Origin: Actinostola sp. cb2023
Taxonomy: Eukaryota; Cnidaria; Anthozoa; Actiniaria; Actinostolidae
DNA length: 64,000 bases
Assembly (NCBI GenBank): GCA_033675265.1
Contig: JAUJYZ010000220.1
Location: forward strand, 1 to 64,000
Direction: 5' to 3'
The position numbers and the translations under genes were made by a program. Below are positions 44,949-55,695 of the stretch, piece by piece. The notes beneath the pieces are model-generated. The model worked only from the letters and a program-made list of their open reading frames with translations, did no database searches and was not told the DNA's origin. The stretch's first letter is position 1; each line of letters begins with the position of its first letter.

Positions 44949-45601
44949 GTTTTTCACGACCCCAACGTCACCATCAATTTCTGAGGGCTCTCCAAAACGG
45001 AACGCCCGACCAAGCCCGATTGTTGACTCTCCATGCCACCCAGCCCCAACAAGAAACCATGGCCGAAGTGGCGCACAACGCGCTGCAAAAAGTCATCCCC
45101 ATCCCTCCCGTCATGGTTCGTGCACTTCAACCCGACGCTCGGCACATTCGCAAGTACGCCAACCCCAATCTCACACCGGGATCGCGTGGAAAAATGACCC
45201 GTTCTCAACGTGGCGGGTGGCTAAGCGGGATCATGCGCAAAATCATGAAAAAAGGCCTGAGCAAGGCAGCCCGACGGGGACTGAAAAGGTCCGCGGTGAA
45301 AGCAGTCAAACGCTCGGCTCCCAAACTCCAACGTCAATTGAAGAACACCGTTCGCGAGATTCGGCAACGTTCCGACGGTATAAAGGAAGATGAAGCGACT
45401 TCTCCCTCCACCACTCCGCATCACACGGCGTCCGAGGTAGAGGCCAAGACACGAGAACTGTACAAACTTCAGCGCCGGTTGAAAAAGTTGGGGGGTGACC
45501 AGAGCGGAGGAAGTTTGGACGGATTTATGAGGTGGTTGAAGACAGGACACCTCTTTTCGGCCGAGACGAAAAAGAAAACGGGCGTTCACCTCACACTGTA
45601 G
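44945..45601 (+). CDS. Basic structural-type protein (218 aa)
   Basis: Intact frame. It has RGKMTRSQRGGWLSGIMRKI and then a Lys/Arg helical zone (KAARRGLKRSAVKAVKRSA). The C-terminal half has a mixed-charge helix (KTRELYKLQRRLKKLGG). The SQRGG(W/K) motif is shared with the small basic genes upstream. Compatible with an adenovirus pVI- or pX-type precursor cut by the protease after Gly-Gly-like sites, an inference. Confidence 0.6.
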   Translation: MSFSRPQRHHQFLRALQNGTPDQARLLTLHATQPQQETMAEVAHNALQKVIPIPPVMVRALQPDARHIRKYANPNLTPGSRGKMTRSQRGGWLSGIMRKIMKKGLSKAARRGLKRSAVKAVKRSAPKLQRQLKNTVREIRQRSDGIKEDEATSPSTTPHHTASEVEAKTRELYKLQRRLKKLGGDQSGGSLDGFMRWLKTGHLFSAETKKKTGVHLTL

Positions 45602-45604
45602 AAA

Positions 45605-46294
45605 ATGACGCACTTGACGTACAACCATAAAATGGCCTTGGTTCCGATGGAGCAAGCGATGCAGTGGAAAGAAGGTCAGATGGGGGGAGGGGGAGGTCAC
45701 ATTGAAGAGATGCTCCAACGTCTGTTGGACGTGGAAGAGCATAACCAACCCATGGGGACCATGGACCGCATTCGTCGGATCGAGAAGCAACACAAAAAAC
45801 TTGAAGAGAGCAACATTGATGCGGAGATCAAAGCACGCATTCTCCAAGGCTTGGAGAATCAGAAGAACAAACTTCTCCAACGCATCCGCGACAGTGAGGA
45901 GGTGGGGAAACCCACGCCCGATGTTCAACCTCTCCCCCATCGCCCCGAACCTGCTGCTGTTGTTTCACCTTCTCTCCCCCAACCCGCTTCACCACCAGCA
46001 CCATCTGCACCTGTTGCCACGGAAACACCCCTCTCAGCACCTGTGACCACACCTGCTGCAAAAAAAGAAGACTGGGTTCCACCCACCCCTCCCTCTTCTA
46101 CACCCAGTCTGGACCAACGTTACGCAGCTATTCAATCCAAGATTCGAGAGAGCGAGGAGAAACTAGAAGAACTACAAAAAAAACGTAAAATCAAGAAAGC
46201 CCGGAAATTATCGTACAATGAAAACTTTGATCAGGAGCAGACGGGGAGTGGGATTTCATGGAAAAGACTTCGATTCAAGAGACTAAAGAAATAA
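45605..46294 (+). CDS. Coiled-coil and Pro-rich structural protein (229 aa)
   Basis: Starts MTHLTYNHKMALVPMEQA. The N-terminal half is predicted coiled coil by heptad-like spacing (MDRIRRIEKQHKKLEE, LENQKNKLLQRI); a Pro/Ala/Thr-rich hinge and a second helix (SKIRESEEKLEELQKKR) follow. The basic tail WKRLRFKRLKK closes it. It lies last in the plus-strand block, facing the polymerase gene. Proteins of this layout are common there in Mavericks; role unknown. Confidence 0.65.
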   Translation: MTHLTYNHKMALVPMEQAMQWKEGQMGGGGGHIEEMLQRLLDVEEHNQPMGTMDRIRRIEKQHKKLEESNIDAEIKARILQGLENQKNKLLQRIRDSEEVGKPTPDVQPLPHRPEPAAVVSPSLPQPASPPAPSAPVATETPLSAPVTTPAAKKEDWVPPTPPSSTPSLDQRYAAIQSKIRESEEKLEELQKKRKIKKARKLSYNENFDQEQTGSGISWKRLRFKRLKK

Positions 46295-46352
46295 ACTGTC
46301 AAACTTATTTTATTTCACATGTTTGTCAATAAAAGGTTCCATCCATCCAATT
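46291..46352. terminator. Convergent 3' ends with polyadenylation-type signals
   Basis: AATAAA overlaps the plus-strand stop (46,291-46,296) and recurs at 46,328. The minus strand has AATAAA-type sequence at about 46,308-46,314, downstream of the polymerase stop. The two transcripts end head-to-head in under 60 bp. Confidence 0.55.
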
Positions 46353-49300
46353 TCAATTTTCCGTGGCTCCAAAAGGAAGACTGTCGTATTGCCGGCGCAT
46401 GCGCTTGTCGAAATGAAGAACAACTGTTTTTTCTCGCGCCTCTTCTGTTCTCAGGTTGTACGTTCTCACATCTCGAACAATCTGAGGGTCCGGGACGGTA
46501 ATAGCCAACGCGCCTTCCTTCTCTTCGTCTTCATCCTGCACCAATTCCAGCATGGCTTCCAAGTGCACCCTTTTAGAGGTGGTGAAATTCATGTGGATGC
46601 CCTTCACTTTGCACTCCACCGTCCCACCTTGAGTACGGTACGCGTACGCTTTGGGTCCAGCACAGACGAATTCCACGATGTGGTCTCCTTCTTAAATTTC
46701 AGAGGCCAGTTGACCTAGCGCGTCTCCCGTTTCAAGAGAAGGCCACCCCGGGCGGTCCACATACAACACCGAGTCGGTATCTGTATAAAGGCGTTGCTCG
46801 GGGAGAAGTTTGTCCAGTTCTTTGTACAATTTGACACGAGCCAACGAAGTGGTCCACGCCGCCACCACGATGCTTTGACGTGGACCTTCTAGAATGAACT
46901 CGTCCACTTTGACGTAACTGACACACACCAGGTCGTCGTGCACCATGTGGAAGCGAGTCACTTCAATGCCATTGTCGGTGATTAAGTTCCAAAATTTGGC
47001 GGGGTCGTCGAGGAACACCGTCGTCGTTCGCTTGGTCTTCTCCCCGAACTTTCCCCACAGCGTGTTTAACATCAGCTTGGCCTGACTACGCCGAGCCTCG
47101 TTGCGTTCAATCTTGCTTTGGTCCAGCAAGATCCCCGTCCGTTGGTAGTAAGCGTCAATGTATTCCGTCTTTTCATCGTCTGTCACGACGCCCGGAGGCC
47201 AGCCAGAGGCTTCCTGTTTGTCTTTCATTTTGGCTAGAATGTAGGACGAGAACAGGAGGGTAGAGCTTTCAGAATAATGCCACACTTCATACACGTGGAG
47301 GATAGTGTACCCCTTTTCCACCGCCAGCTTGAGCTCCAACGTAGTCCACGTCCCCACCATCGCCCTTTGTTTCTCGCTGTGACTACACGCCACCGACGAC
47401 TGTTCCTCAGCACACGTTTTGCAAAGCGGAAACATCAACTTTCCACGAACGCGCACAGGGAGTACTCCAGCGTGCAACTTTCCATTGCCCACCACTTTCG
47501 CTTTCATCAGTCCAAAATACACCTTCTCTGGTTTGTCAGCGAAGTCGGCGGTCAACACGGTAGGGTGACCGATAGGGTATCTTTCCAGCTGACAAGAAGG
47601 GTAGAGAGAGTTGAAGTCCACATAGCGTATTTTCTCTTCTCCTTTCGTCTTTTTCCAGAGAGAAAAAGGACCACACCGTCCTCCGCGCATGGCATCTCGT
47701 GGGTTCAGGGGGGCTCGGTTGAGGATCCACTCGGGACATTCTGGACACTTAGAGGTCTTGACAAGAGATTTGAAGGCGTGTTCCCACATCTCCACCACGT
47801 GGTACCCGGCGTCTCGCAGATGTAAGGTTTTGGAGCAGGTAGAAGAGAACAACTGTTCCATGGTCTGGTGGGAGATGGGGTTCCTCGTTCGCCTTCGGGG
47901 GAAGCAGGTAGGGCAGCCATGAAAGATACAGCCATGAAACTCGTAAACCGTGTTAGAAACAGGGTCAAACCCATCCACGCGAAACTTTCCAAGCAACGTG
48001 ACCTCACCTTCGACATGGAGGACCGAGCGGAAATCCGACCAATTCGTTATCATTCCCGTCTCATTCATCATCCACAACCATTGACAAGCCAACGTCGATT
48101 AGTTTTGAACCGGGCGGTACCCCCCTTCAGGCAAAACACCAATGGAATATGGGGGCATATGGTTCATGCGATAGCTCTTCAGGCAGAAGGAGGGGAGTGT
48201 GAGCACTTCCACGATCGGGTCGATGCGGTCTTCTCGGATGCAGATTTCGCGAAACTTCATCATGACTTTGGCCAACACCATGACATCCATTTCACAGTAC
48301 TCATTCTTCTCTTTTTCTAAGTCAAACCACGTCTCTATCTTCAGAGGGTCGAACGAATTGACTTTGTCAGCATGCCATTCCAAAAAGACAGGTCGTTCGC
48401 TTGCTGGCATGAAGTCGGCACCGTAAAATTCAGCGTGGGGATAAGGTCCAACATAGTTGACGTGGGCAATCGTGTTGAACCGATGAGGAAAGTATCCCTT
48501 GGTCTCTTCCAGATCAAACATTTTGGGCAGATGTCGCAACGCTCGAGGGATGAAATTCAACGAGTCCTTCACTTGAATCTTCAACCTGGGAAAACGCAGA
48601 CTCATCAGTTTGCCTCCATTCATGATCACCTTAGGAACATGACCGTTTTCTATGGCCCAGCGCAGCATGAACAGTCCATCGTAATGGCGGGCGTTGTGGG
48701 CCATGGCAATGCATCCCACGTTGTCCGGCGCGATCAGATAGTTCATGAAATCTTTCAGGCTGTAAAAGGTTTTAACCTTTTACAGCCTGAAAGATTTCAT
48801 GAACTATCTGAACATTCATGAACATTCTTCGACCATACCTTTCACACCGCGTCGTCCACGCATGCGTCTGACATACGTTGCACACGTGCAACGCCTTGAC
48901 CAGGTCGACCACATGACCACGCTCATCCATAGGTTTGGCCTCAAAGTCAAAGAACAGAAAGAGAAAGGGTTTCGTGAGGGGATCTTTCTTGGGGGGTGGA
49001 ATGCGTTGGATGAAACAGCGGTGACCTTCACCCACCAGAGTGGCACAGCAGCGACAGAAAAAATCTCCACAGACATGTTCTCTCATCTCTCTCCATATTC
49101 TATTTCGCCGAGACTTCTTGATCTTCAAATCTACGATCTTTAAACATTTGGGGCAACGCTTAAATCTACGACAGACGGAATAGCTTCTCCCTTGAGTTTC
49201 TACGTCTTCTTCGTCTTCTTCTTCCTCTTCCTCTTCCTCTTCCTCTTCTTCGTCTTCCTCTTCATCTTCTTCTTCTTCATCCTCTTCATACTCCTTCTCC

Positions 49301-51106
49301 TCTTCGTCTTCTACTTTTCTTCTTCTCTCTTCGCTACATTCAGTCTTTTTTCCACATGGTTGGCAAAGCAACTCTCATTCTTAAATAACACCAGACAGGC
49401 TTCACATTCGATCCACTCGTCATCAGCGAGAATTTTGGGAGGGCACTTGATCAGAGGCACTTTGCAATGAGGGCATCGGCCGTACACTTGTGTCCAGTCA
49501 AGTGACTGTACGCAATGTCACAGTCACAACAGTAATAGTGTCTGCACGTGAACCCTGTCATCGACGTGATCAGATCGTAGTGTGCATTACGATAGTACAG
49601 ATCGACATGTTGAGGGGTGTACCCGATGAACAGCTTTCTATCTCCACGAAACCCAATCATATTCCCCATCTCGTAATACACCACGTGCAGTTGAACATTG
49701 AGAAACGCCAGGGTCTTCTGGAATTTGTCAAGTTCCACTTTTCCACAGTGTCCTTCAGGAACTTGAGCTTCAAGGTGCAACGCTTTAGCGCGCTGTAGAA
49801 CCTCTCTACGGTTTCTCCAGGGTTTGAAGAGCGGATCCTCCAATCTTTTCAATCCCACAGCGATGGCTTTGGCACAGCACAACCCGTCTGACCCATCAAT
49901 GGTGATGATGGAACGTTTGTTTTGGGGGAAAAGAGAGGGGTCCCGCGAAACAATCGACAATTTAGCCTGCTTTGTTTGTAGTGGACGCCTACGCGAGACA
50001 TCGGTCAAAGATTGAAACATGTCACAATTGTGTGCGTTCGCCATCCCTTTCAGTTTAAAAAGGCTTTCAGGTCGAGTAAAAAAAACACATGACACGAAAA
50101 ACAAAAGCATGGCGAGTGAGACCTGAAATGCAGCGCTTGAACGTCTTTCAAAAATCCATACGCGTGAATTTCATCGTGAAAGATGTGATAAATATAGTAC
50201 TGGACACTACCTTGAGAGGAGATGTATTCCACTTTATCCTGCATGGCCCACGACAAGACAATCAACTTCACGTCAAAGTGAATCGCCATGTAGCGCCCCC
50301 ATCTTTCGAAGGCGGTTTCTTCTATGCTGACTTGTTCGTTCGCCGCTTTATTTGCATGAAACTTTACCATGTTGCGAAACAAACCGTCGTATCTTGGTTT
50401 GATGCCTTGCCTTCCGCTATCCCCCAATATTCTCACTATCATATATCCGACCGCTCCTTCTAAATCCATGTCGGGAGAGCAAAATATCTTTCGTCTCCGT
50501 CGCATCCATTCTACAGGTTGGTTCTGTTTCTCTTGGTAAAATGATTTGTAGAAGTCACCACCGCCAGATTGGTTTTCGGCAATCGTCACATTGACTTCGA
50601 ACTGACCGGACAAGACAAACTCTTTTTTGGATTGAGCGATTTCACCGATTCGAGAAACGATACGCTCCGCAGTCAAATCCTCGACACGCATCAGCGGAAA
50701 ATTTAAAGGAAAGTCCAGTTCCACATTCGAAATTACAAAATGAATTTGATCGTCAGGATTTGACTGTCCCGTCACAGTGTCTAACAAAGTGTTCAATGTC
50801 TTGGTCACAGAGGACGTGGCTTCCCGTAGATCCGAGTACTCGCGGTCTAAAATGTCCACAGAATAATTCGTTTCTCGAATTCCCCATTTTCTTGAGTACT
50901 TGTGGGCCACGTTTCGCACGTGCAACACTTCGTCAGAGGAGGGCACGTGGGCAGGAAGATCGGGCGGGGGAGAAAGGCGAATTTCGTCGTCGTCGAGCCT
51001 TGCACGTGCTTTTTTCTTCTTCTTCCCTTTCTAGTCTTGCCGCTTTTCGGGTCTGGACTGCTCCACCCCACTGAATCGTTCCGTCTTCGGCCAGATAGAC
51101 ACTCAT
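46353..51106 (-). pseudogene. Family-B (protein-primed type) DNA polymerase, multiple lesions
   Basis: Traceable from ATG 51,106 to the stop at 46,353. Exonuclease parts: FFDFEAKPMDE, AHNARHYDG and YCEMDVMVL. Polymerase motifs: YVDFNSLYPS (A), LMLNTLWGKFG (B), LYTDTDSVLY (C); tail FVCAGPKAYAYR. The N-terminal region holds two OTU-like units and Cys/His motifs. Breaks: frame changes at the T run 51,010-51,015, the A run 50,078-50,085, about 49,476-49,487 and the T run 49,346-49,351; a 74-nt perfect palindrome plus frame change at 48,735-48,810; in-frame TAA at 48,099-48,101 and 46,692-46,694. An acidic Glu/Asp tract lies near 49,200-49,330. It would replicate the element; as sequenced it cannot make a full protein. 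Confidence 0.9.
48735..48810. repeat. Perfect 37-bp inverted repeat inside the polymerase gene
   Basis: Arms 48,735-48,771 and 48,774-48,810 are exact reverse complements with a 2-nt spacer; the left arm starts CAGATAGTTCATGAAATC. The minus-strand coding sense fits only the left arm, so the right arm is an extra inverted copy. This is typical of a template-switch event or a fold-back artefact. Confidence 0.95.
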
Positions 51107-51139
51107 CTCCAAGCTATCTATCTGCTAGTGGAGGAACAG

Positions 51140-51310
51140 ACAGACAGACAAATTAAAAAAATAAATAAAAATAAAAAAAATAAAAAAATAAAAAAATTAA
51201 AATCATAATAAAAAAAAAAAAAAAAAATAATAATAATAATAATTAAAATTTTTAAAATTTAAAAACAAATTAAAAACAAATTAAAAAATTATAATTAAAC
51301 ATAAATAAAA
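51140..51310. repeat. A/T low-complexity block
   Basis: (A)nT runs and TAA repeats between the polymerase start and the spliced gene. It contains no gene. Confidence 0.85.
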
Positions 51311-51444
51311 ATGGGTTGGGTTCCCTGTGTCGAGCCACGTAGGATGTTGGTCACCCTGTGTCTATCACGTGCGTCCCGCATTAAATACACATCCGCTGCG
51401 GGTGTGACCCGCATGAAATATACAGGAAGCCCAACATTAACATT

Positions 51445-51907
51445 TCAGTATACAAAAGACATTTGTCTCACCTCAGACGAACATGAATCAAACTTAACAC
51501 TCTGAAAACAAACAGACATAGAAATGAATGACCGTTCTTCACAAATCAAAACTATTTTTTTTCTCACCGAATCCGACCACGATTCCCTTTCAGGGTCAGA
51601 CCAATGATCGGCATAATTTCGCTCAGAGGGTGGTTCAGACGATGGATTTATACTCTGAAACAGACACACAAATGAACGAATGTTCTTCACAAATCATAAA
51701 ATACTTTTTTCTCACCTCTGATGAACCTCTCTCTCTGTCTTGCACATCCGCCCACGATTCACAATCAGGGTCCGACCAATGATCGCCACGATGGCGTTTG
51801 GGATTAGAGGGTTGATCAGACGATGTAGTTTTCTTCTCCACGGGGGTATAAGAAGCCTCTTCAACCTCATACACCCACGGCGATGGCACAGCGTTTTCTT
51901 CCTCCAT
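51445..51907 (-). CDS. Small spliced acidic protein, 3 exons with duplicated exon unit
   Basis: Exon 1 51,907-51,716 (64 codons, MEEENAVPSPWVYEVEE), exon 2 51,654-51,568 (29 codons), exon 3 51,501-51,445. Introns of 61 and 66 bp have GTGAGA donors and TTTCAG/TTTTCAG acceptors, all phase 0. Exons 1 and 2 repeat the motif DHWSDPxxESW, and the introns share TTTGTGAAGAAC, so an exon-intron unit was duplicated. Another GTGAGA at the end of SCSSE suggests a third unit or optional splicing. The spliced product is about 111 residues, acidic, with no known domain. A TATA box lies upstream. Confidence 0.7.
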
Positions 51908-51955
51908 TAAAACCTGTCTCTTTCGCACAGTTTGAAAAAAACCTCTCTCTCTCTC

Positions 51956-51964
51956 TTATATAAG
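51956..51964 (-). promoter_or_regulatory. TATA box of the spliced gene
   Basis: TTATATAAG, about 50 bp upstream of ATG 51,907 on minus. It is followed by an AGAGAGAG tract that would fall in the leader. Confidence 0.55.
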
Positions 51965-54598
51965 AATCTGAGTACAGGGGGTACACTGCCCTTTATTAAA
52001 TGGATCCCAGCGCAGGAGAACTCCCCCCTAACTCCACTAGCTTTTCATCAGGTTAGCACTAGGTTTTCACTGTGGGAAGAGGGGGGGACCCCCTCTACCC
52101 CCTCCCCCCTTTTGACCTACCGTGACATCTTCCTTTCGTGACTCGTGTCAGCCTGCCATCATTGTCAGGCCCTAGCTCGAACCATGAGGAGTCAACAAAC
52201 AACGATTTCAAATCAAGGAATTAAGGGAATTTCAAGAACACTAATGGATAAAACGCGAAAAAGAAAGCATTCAATTATAGCATTCAATTATACATTCAGT
52301 TGCAGCTGAATACACAAACCAAAGGAACTTAAATCAACAAACAAAGGAGCGTTTTCCGGGAAAACTAGTTACTCCAATCCCAGCTACTTCCCGTCACCTG
52401 ACGGTCAGTCGCCAACCAGTCGTCTACCTTCAAAGACAACTCAATTTTTTCTTTGTCTCGCAACCAACTCATCGCACTTGGAGGTCTAGAAAAACACTAA
52501 CCAAAGGTAAAGAAGTGACGCCGTGGTTTAGCTCTGTTTTCTTATGTACGAAGGAATGAACGAGGAAACATTTCGGTCGAGAGAACCTCGAAAATGTTAT
52601 GTTGTGCCTCCAGAATGTAGCGAGTGTGTCTGTGAGCATGGTAGAGTATGTAAGTAACTTTTAAGTACTTGTATAGGATAGGTATCGGATACTTTTACAA
52701 TCTGACAAACAGAACTCATCATACTGATTCAGTACTGACCCTTTTATTCTTATGTGTGTCGGTATGTCAGTATGTCAATATGATAAATCACATTGATCAG
52801 TTGTACTGGTTTCCAATTCTTTTTTCTCGTCATACGCTGTTGATGTGAGTTTTTTCTGATTAAAATATCTTACGTCTTTTGTTCATTGCCTTCTTATTTC
52901 TTTTATCTCTTCTGAAATGTGTTTCTTGTTTGGTAGATGATAATTCCTCGATTTATTTTTCTTGCACTCTGCTATCTTGTTCTTATCTCCTTATTTTTAG
53001 TTCTGCTTCTCTTTAAAATCGATAGCCTCTTCGTTGGCGTAAGTGTGGTTAACTTTGTGTGCTTGATAGAGTTATGAATGGATGGGTGACTGTCTAATTA
53101 ATAGGAACTTTAATAGAATGGCTGACTGTCTAAGTAATAACTCTCATCATTTGTAAGTAATAATAATTTCTAATGTTCCTGCTTGCTATTGATAATAATA
53201 TAATAGTAATAATAATAATAATTTCTTATGTTCCTGCTTGCTATTGAGACTCGTTCAATGCAGTTCTGTTTCATATTCTGTCTCTACTTTCTCTACTTGA
53301 TGTTTTGTTGGTCTTTTTACAAATTTTTTCCAATCATGTTGATCTTGTCGTCTTTCCTCTTAAATCTCCTTTTCTCTTTTAGTAATGTTTCCTTTCCTCT
53401 GCTAAAATCGTTGAACACACGCTTTAATTCCATTGCTTTGTATTGATCTTCCTTTCATTCTCACTTTGTTCTGTACTTCTCTTGGACGTTTATGGCTCAA
53501 GAGTTTCTGAGGTATCTTTGTTCTTTGTCCGTTTTAGTTGTTCATTTTGCTCAATTCTGAGGTGGGCATTTTTTCATTGCCTCTTTGACGGTCATCTCTC
53601 TGATCTTCACCGCTTTCTCGTGTTCTATTTCATTCCATTCTGTGGCATCTTTGTTCTTTGTTTGTGAATCTTTCCTCTGTTATGTTCTTGATAATATCAT
53701 AATTGCTCTCCACGGATGTTAGCTAAGATCATCACCTCTTAGTTAGCTACTATCATCATTTTTCCATCTTTCTTCTTCTTATGCTTTCACTCTGGTTGTT
53801 TGTGTCTATCTTGTATAGGGGTTAGTATAGTGTTTGTTTTTTTCCAACTCCGTTTTAATTTTAATCTTGATAATGTATGTTATATTCTTTGTATGTTTGA
53901 TGGTTGATAACTTCGAGGTCTATCAGTTAGTTTCCTTCCATTCATCATCTGTTCTGAGGTGGTATGAGTGTCTGGAATTGTCTGTCAAACTTGTATTTGT
54001 ATTTGCTTCTTTTTTCCCATCGTCTTGTCTATTAGCTTTTGTCTTATCTGTGAAGCAACGTCTACGATGTTTCTCTCTTGCTTCACCTATTATCTAATAG
54101 ATTTCTTGTTAGTCTTAACCCGATTAATTATAACTTTGTTACTTTTCTCGGCTTTTTTTTTGATTGCTTTCTTTTACTAACTTTGTTTCTACTTGGATTT
54201 GTTTTACTGGTTGTATTATTTCCCTTCTTGATTTCGCTAATAGGATAGAAATAGAATATAAATAATCTATGTTTTCAGGTTGTATTTTCTGTACATTCCT
54301 CTACTTGGTTTCATTTCTGGTAGCTAGCTGCTTTAGGACTAATAATACTTCTTCTATACTTTGTTTTTCTTTGTTTTTGATAAATCCCATGTTGACAACT
54401 AATCCTAATCCTAATCCAATCTTATCCTTTCTTCCTATCTTATCTGTTCTCCTAAGTCACACAGTCGCTTCTTTACTCAGGTCCGTCAAGATCCTCAAGA
54501 CAAGATTTTTTCTGACGCTAAGGCAGAGGAAATTATTCATTAATTTTGACTTCCTTATCGACTGAAGAAGATAAACCTCGATGACTTCTTTATCGGGT
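51965..54598. other. Non-coding, pyrimidine-rich interval inside the Maverick
   Basis: 51,965-52,140 is GC-rich with C/G runs. 52,800-54,560 is T/C-rich on plus and has only hydrophobic spurious frames. It includes CTAATCC repeats near 54,397-54,418. I see no gene in either orientation. It may be an upstream control region or foreign filler between the last gene and the right terminus. Confidence 0.5.
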
Positions 54599-54670
54599 TC
54601 TTCGGTAGTATAGTGGTGAGTATCTCCGCTTGTCATGCGGAAGACCGGGGTTCGAGTCCCTGCCGAGGAT
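54599..54670 (+). tRNA. tRNA-Asp (GTC), internal copy beside the right TIR
   Basis: 72 nt with a complete cloverleaf: acceptor TCTTCGG/CCGAGGA, D arm GTATAGTGGTGAGTAT, anticodon arm TCCGC/GCGGA around TTGTCAT (GTC), T arm CGGGG/CCCTG. A and B boxes match the Pol III consensus. The discriminator is T rather than the usual G. It lies 49 bp from the TIR inner border and differs from both TIR copies, so it is an independent or older copy. Confidence 0.88.
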
Positions 54671-54690
54671 ATTTTTATTTTTAGTTTTGA

Positions 54691-55581
54691 ACTTCCGCTT
54701 TATTTTAATTTAGTTTTGACTTCCGCTTTCACCTCAGACGCCAAACTGCGCGAGGAATTTATTTCTGCGCGAAAGGGACACATCCCCCGCGAAAGGGACT
54801 ACAAGTGTTTGAAAGGGACGGTTGCGATTTCTTTTCCTTCTCGGCTCGTTCAGACGTGGAGATGCCATGCTCTCTCTTCCTCGTTTGTGACATTGGACTT
54901 CGGGGTGATTTCAGAATGTAGTCCCCTTTCGCGCCAAACCTCTTCTGGTATGTCCTTTCTTCGCCCAAAAACAAGGTCCCACACGTCTAGACGAACGTCC
55001 TATTTCTTCTATAAATGTATCCCTGTTGAATGTTATTAAATGATCTTGGGGCATTCACAGGGTCCCACACGTCTAGACGAACGTCCTTTTCCTTCTATAA
55101 ATGTATCCCTGTTGAATCTCATTATATGAGGCATTACGTGGTTGGACGCTGTGACGCGTGACCGCAGGTTCGTGACGGCGGGTTTACTTCACAACTTCCG
55201 CTTTCACCTCAGACGCCAAACTGCGCGAGGAATTTATTTATTTATTTCTGCGCGAAAGGGACACATCCCCCGCGAAAGGGACTACAAGTGTTTGAAATGG
55301 ACTCGCTCAACTGATTATGGGCACTACAAACGAGCGAAGCGCGAAAAACACCTATGTGGTAATGTAAACTTTTCAAATAAATTTGTTTTACAAAACCAGA
55401 GACTGATATATCATTGCTAAATCGACGACCTCTTTCAATTCGTTTCTCGGTAGTACAGTGGTAGTATCTTCGCTTGTCGTGCGAGAGACCGGGGTTCGAA
55501 TCCCTGACGAGGAGTTTGCATTTTTATTGGAGGAATTTATTTTCAAGTCTGACTTCCGCTTCTTTTCCAATCTGACTTCCG
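54691..55581. promoter_or_regulatory. ETS-core and E2F-like words in and beside right TIR
   Basis: ACTTCCG (reverse of CGGAAGT) at 54,691 (just inside), 54,719, 55,194, 55,552 and 55,575, with matching GCGCGAAA and TTTCGCGC words as in the left TIR. Site positions mirror the left TIR. Confidence 0.5.
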
Positions 55582-55695
55582 CTTCCACCACGCCAAACTG
55601 CGCGAGGAATTTATTTCTGCGCGAAATGGACACATTCCTGCGAAAGAGACAAAACGTGTTTGAAAGGGACGCTCCAAAGTGTCCCTCTTACTACT
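54719..55695 (-). repeat. Maverick right terminal inverted repeat
   Basis: About 977 bp, ending CTTACTACT; reverse complement of 25,728-26,709 with few differences. For example, one acceptor-stem base of its tRNA and a short indel near 55,590 differ from the left TIR. Confidence 0.93.
55444..55514 (+). tRNA. tRNA-Asp (GTC), in right TIR
   Basis: Same 71-nt gene as in the left TIR. Here the 3' acceptor strand is ACGAGGA, leaving one mismatch at the base of the acceptor stem; the rest (TTCGC/GCGAG anticodon stem, GTC, TTCGAAT loop) is preserved. Confidence 0.82.

Larger units (their letters stand above)
25728..55695. mobile_element. Integrated Maverick/Polinton (adintovirus-like) element
   Basis: The element is bounded by ~980-bp TIRs whose outermost bases are AGTAGT and ACTACT, flanked by the 5-bp duplication TCGAC (25,723-25,727; 55,696-55,700). 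It carries the diagnostic set: rve integrase, double-jelly-roll capsid protein, adenovirus-type protease, packaging ATPase and protein-primed-type family-B polymerase. Total length is 29,968 bp, of which 5.46 kb is a later LTR retrotransposon. The core (29-51 kb) is visibly GC-richer than the host flanks. Several genes are frame-broken, so this copy is probably not autonomous as sequenced. Confidence 0.95.

Noticed and set aside
53228..54565. Series of hydrophobic plus-strand frames
   Set aside because: Result of T/C-rich composition; no conserved motifs, many starts and stops.
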